A stretch of DNA of 7,161 nucleotides from an uncultured Ruminococcus sp. (lineage in GTDB: Bacteria; Bacillota; Clostridia; Oscillospirales; CAG-272): positions 1 to 7,161 of the forward strand of contig CACYWX010000180.1 in the NCBI GenBank assembly GCA_902778205.1. Reading direction: 5' to 3'. This document shows, one piece after another, positions 5,694-7,161 of the stretch. Numbering within the stretch: the stretch's first letter is position 1; each line of letters starts with the position of its first letter. The position numbers were made by a program, and so were the translations under genes. The notes under the pieces were generated by a model that searched no databases, had not been told where the DNA came from, and saw only the letters and a list, made by a program, of their open reading frames with translations.

Positions 5694-6720
5694 TCTTCCG
5701 GACCTCCTTGTTGGGATAGAAGCAGCGGATCTCCTGGGTATCGGAAATCCGGGTCATGGGCGGCTCCGCTTCCCGGCACTTTTCGGTGCAGTACTTGCAG
5801 CGGGGGGAGAACTTGCATCCCTTCGGCAGGTCCAGCGGATGGGGAACCGCTCCGGGGATGGCCTCCAGACGCTGGTTGGCCGGCGTGTCGAGGCGCGGGA
5901 TGGAGACCATCAGGCCCTCGGTATAGGGATGGGAATACTCGGTTTTGGGGTCGAAGAGGACCTTGGCCGGCACCCGCTCCACCACCTGACCGCAGTACAT
6001 GACGGCCACGTAGTCCGCCATCTGATTGATGACGCCCAGGTCATGGGTGATGAAGAGAATGGAGGTGCCGAATTCCTTTTTCAGGTCGTTCATGAGCCGG
6101 AGCACCTGGGCCTGGATCGTCACGTCCAGGGCGGTGGTGGGCTCGTCCGCGATCAGCAGCTTGGGATTGCAGCACAGGGCCATGGCGATCATGACCCTCT
6201 GGCGCATGCCGCCCGACAGCTGATGCGGGTATTCCTTCATGCACTCGCGGGCGCGGGGGATGCCCACCTGCTCCAGCAGCTCCACGCCGCGCTCAAAGGC
6301 GTCTTTCTTGGACATGCCGCGGTGCTTGCGCAGGCCCTCCATGATCTGCTTGCCGATGGTCATGACGGGGTTCAGGGCCGTCATCGGGTCCTGGAAGACC
6401 ATGGCGATCTTCTGGCCGCAGATCTCGTTGATGATGCGCTTCTTGGAATAGGTGAGCAGGTTGCGGGTGACCTCCTTGCCGTTTTCCTCAAACGTGAAGT
6501 TGATCTCGCCGCTGTTCACCTTCTGGTTTTCGCTCATGATGCCCATGATGGACTTGACCGTGACGGACTTGCCGGAGCCGGACTCGCCCACGATGGCCAG
6601 CGTCTCGCCCTGGTGCAGCTCGAAGCCGACGCCGCGGATGGCGTTCAGCTCGCCGCCTGAGGTGGAGAAGCTGATCGAAAGGTCCTTGACCTCGAGGATT
6701 CTCTTCATATTATCTGCCAT
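5680..6720 (-). CDS. oppD: Oligopeptide/dipeptide ABC transporter ATP-binding protein OppD/DppD
   Basis: First ATPase of the peptide importer, acting at the cytoplasmic face. At 346 residues it has normal family length. Visible motifs are Walker A GESGSGKS (45-52), Q-loop Q110 in VFQDPMTALNP, signature LSGGMRQR (168-175), Walker B LLIADEP (188-194), the D-loop ALD, and switch histidine H226 in FITHDLG. The C-terminal oligopeptide-transporter extension carries C302, C308, C315 and C333 (C-x5-C-x6-C-x17-C), plus an extra C311. In characterised members this region holds a [4Fe-4S] cluster; that it does so here is inference. The ATG start is supported by GGGGAGG at 6729-6735, 8 nt upstream. The end overlaps the oppF start by 14 nt. 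The family includes dppD, so the peptide-length preference is open. Confidence 0.96.
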   Translation of the reverse strand: MADNMKRILEVKDLSISFSTSGGELNAIRGVGFELHQGETLAIVGESGSGKSVTVKSIMGIMSENQKVNSGEINFTFEENGKEVTRNLLTYSKKRIINEICGQKIAMVFQDPMTALNPVMTIGKQIMEGLRKHRGMSKKDAFERGVELLEQVGIPRARECMKEYPHQLSGGMRQRVMIAMALCCNPKLLIADEPTTALDVTIQAQVLRLMNDLKKEFGTSILFITHDLGVINQMADYVAVMYCGQVVERVPAKVLFDPKTEYSHPYTEGLMVSIPRLDTPANQRLEAIPGAVPHPLDLPKGCKFSPRCKYCTEKCREAEPPMTRISDTQEIRCFYPNKEVRKNGIK

Positions 6721-6735
6721 TTGTGCCGCCTCCCC

Positions 6736-7161
6736 TTAGACCGTCTTCTGCTTCGGGTCGAACGCGTCGCGCAGACCGTCCGCCACCAGGTTGAGGGAGA
6801 TGATCAGCAGGCCGAAGAACACCGAGGGGATGGCCACCTGGAAGGGGTGGGTCATCAGGGTCTTGTAGCCGTCGTTGATCAGGCTGCCCAGAGAGGCCAT
6901 CGGCGCGGGAACGCCCAGGCCCAGGAAGGAGAGGAAGCTCTCCAGGAAGATGCCGCCGGGCACGGACATCATCACCAGCACGATGATGGAGCCGAACACG
7001 TTGGGGAAGATCTGCTTGAGCATGATGTAGGGGGCGTGCGCGCCCAGGGTGCGGGCGGCGAGCACGTACTCCATCTGCTTGGTGCGCAGCGTATGCGCGC
7101 GCACGTTGCGGGCCATGCCCGTCCAGCCGTTGATCATCAGGGCGAGGATGATGGTGTAGAG
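6736..7161 (-). CDS. oppC: Oligopeptide/dipeptide ABC transporter permease OppC/DppC-like, C-terminal part (5' end outside window)
   Basis: Inner permease subunit of a peptide-family ABC importer; with its partner permease it forms the membrane channel. The frame is open to the window edge, so only the last 141 residues are visible, about half the usual length of roughly 300. The visible part has the binding-protein-dependent permease signature: an EAA-type loop (EYVLAARTLGA, then LKQIFPNVFG), which docks on the ATPases. After it come hydrophobic segments around GSIIVLVMMSVPGGIFLESFLSFLG and FQVAIPSVFFGLLIISLNLVADGL. The ending GLRDAFDP followed by a short basic tail is typical of OppC/DppC. 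The stop TAA lies 15 nt before the oppD start, so the two are co-transcribed. Peptide is the most likely substrate, but nickel or other solutes handled by this family cannot be excluded without the binding protein. Confidence 0.93.
   Translation of the reverse strand, partial: LYTIILALMINGWTGMARNVRAHTLRTKQMEYVLAARTLGAHAPYIMLKQIFPNVFGSIIVLVMMSVPGGIFLESFLSFLGLGVPAPMASLGSLINDGYKTLMTHPFQVAIPSVFFGLLIISLNLVADGLRDAFDPKQKTV

Noticed and set aside
5584..6660. Plus-strand open frame (358 codons) opposite oppD
   Set aside because: Its composition is that of an antisense shadow, and oppD on the minus strand has every ATPase motif.

Overview
The window looks like chromosomal DNA from a high-GC gut-type Clostridia (an Oscillospiraceae/Ruminococcaceae-like Firmicute). 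The reasons are consensus AGGAGG-type Shine-Dalgarno sites before every gene, tight minus-strand operon packing, G+C-rich coding sequence and a Gram-positive-style lipoprotein. The assignment is an inference from style; no marker gene is present. All supported genes lie on the minus strand, so transcription runs from high to low coordinates.

Right part (about 7161 to 4116): the distal half of an oligopeptide/dipeptide ABC importer operon. The order is oppC (permease, cut by the window edge), oppD (ATPase) and oppF (ATPase). The genes are 15 nt apart or overlap by 14 nt, which fits translational coupling. The partner permease, the substrate-binding protein and the promoter should lie beyond position 7161. 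OppF carries an unusual insertion of roughly 185 residues, predicted coiled coil, inside its nucleotide-binding domain. A 10-bp G+C-rich hairpin after oppF probably ends or attenuates the operon.

Middle part (4041 to 634): three closely spaced genes that may form a second unit or be fed by read-through. They are a 106-residue protein with one C-terminal membrane segment, a 717-residue exported probable lipoprotein, and a 290-residue aminoglycoside phosphotransferase/choline kinase-fold kinase of unknown substrate. The lipoprotein has a Pro/Glu-rich linker, a repeat-like beta-rich region and a C-terminal HExxH zinc-peptidase-like domain. A surface protease next to a peptide importer suggests a link to peptide use, but nothing in the sequence proves it.

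Left part (1 to 633): a more A+T-rich non-coding region. It holds two copies of a composite direct repeat, the second with an internal 66-nt shortening, a strong two-sided terminator hairpin between them, and a separate perfect 12-bp inverted repeat near the left edge. I see no RNA gene, CRISPR array, transposase or convincing promoter. No clearly novel system is evident. The most unusual items are the OppF insertion, the lipoprotein-protease/kinase pair and the intergenic repeat family.
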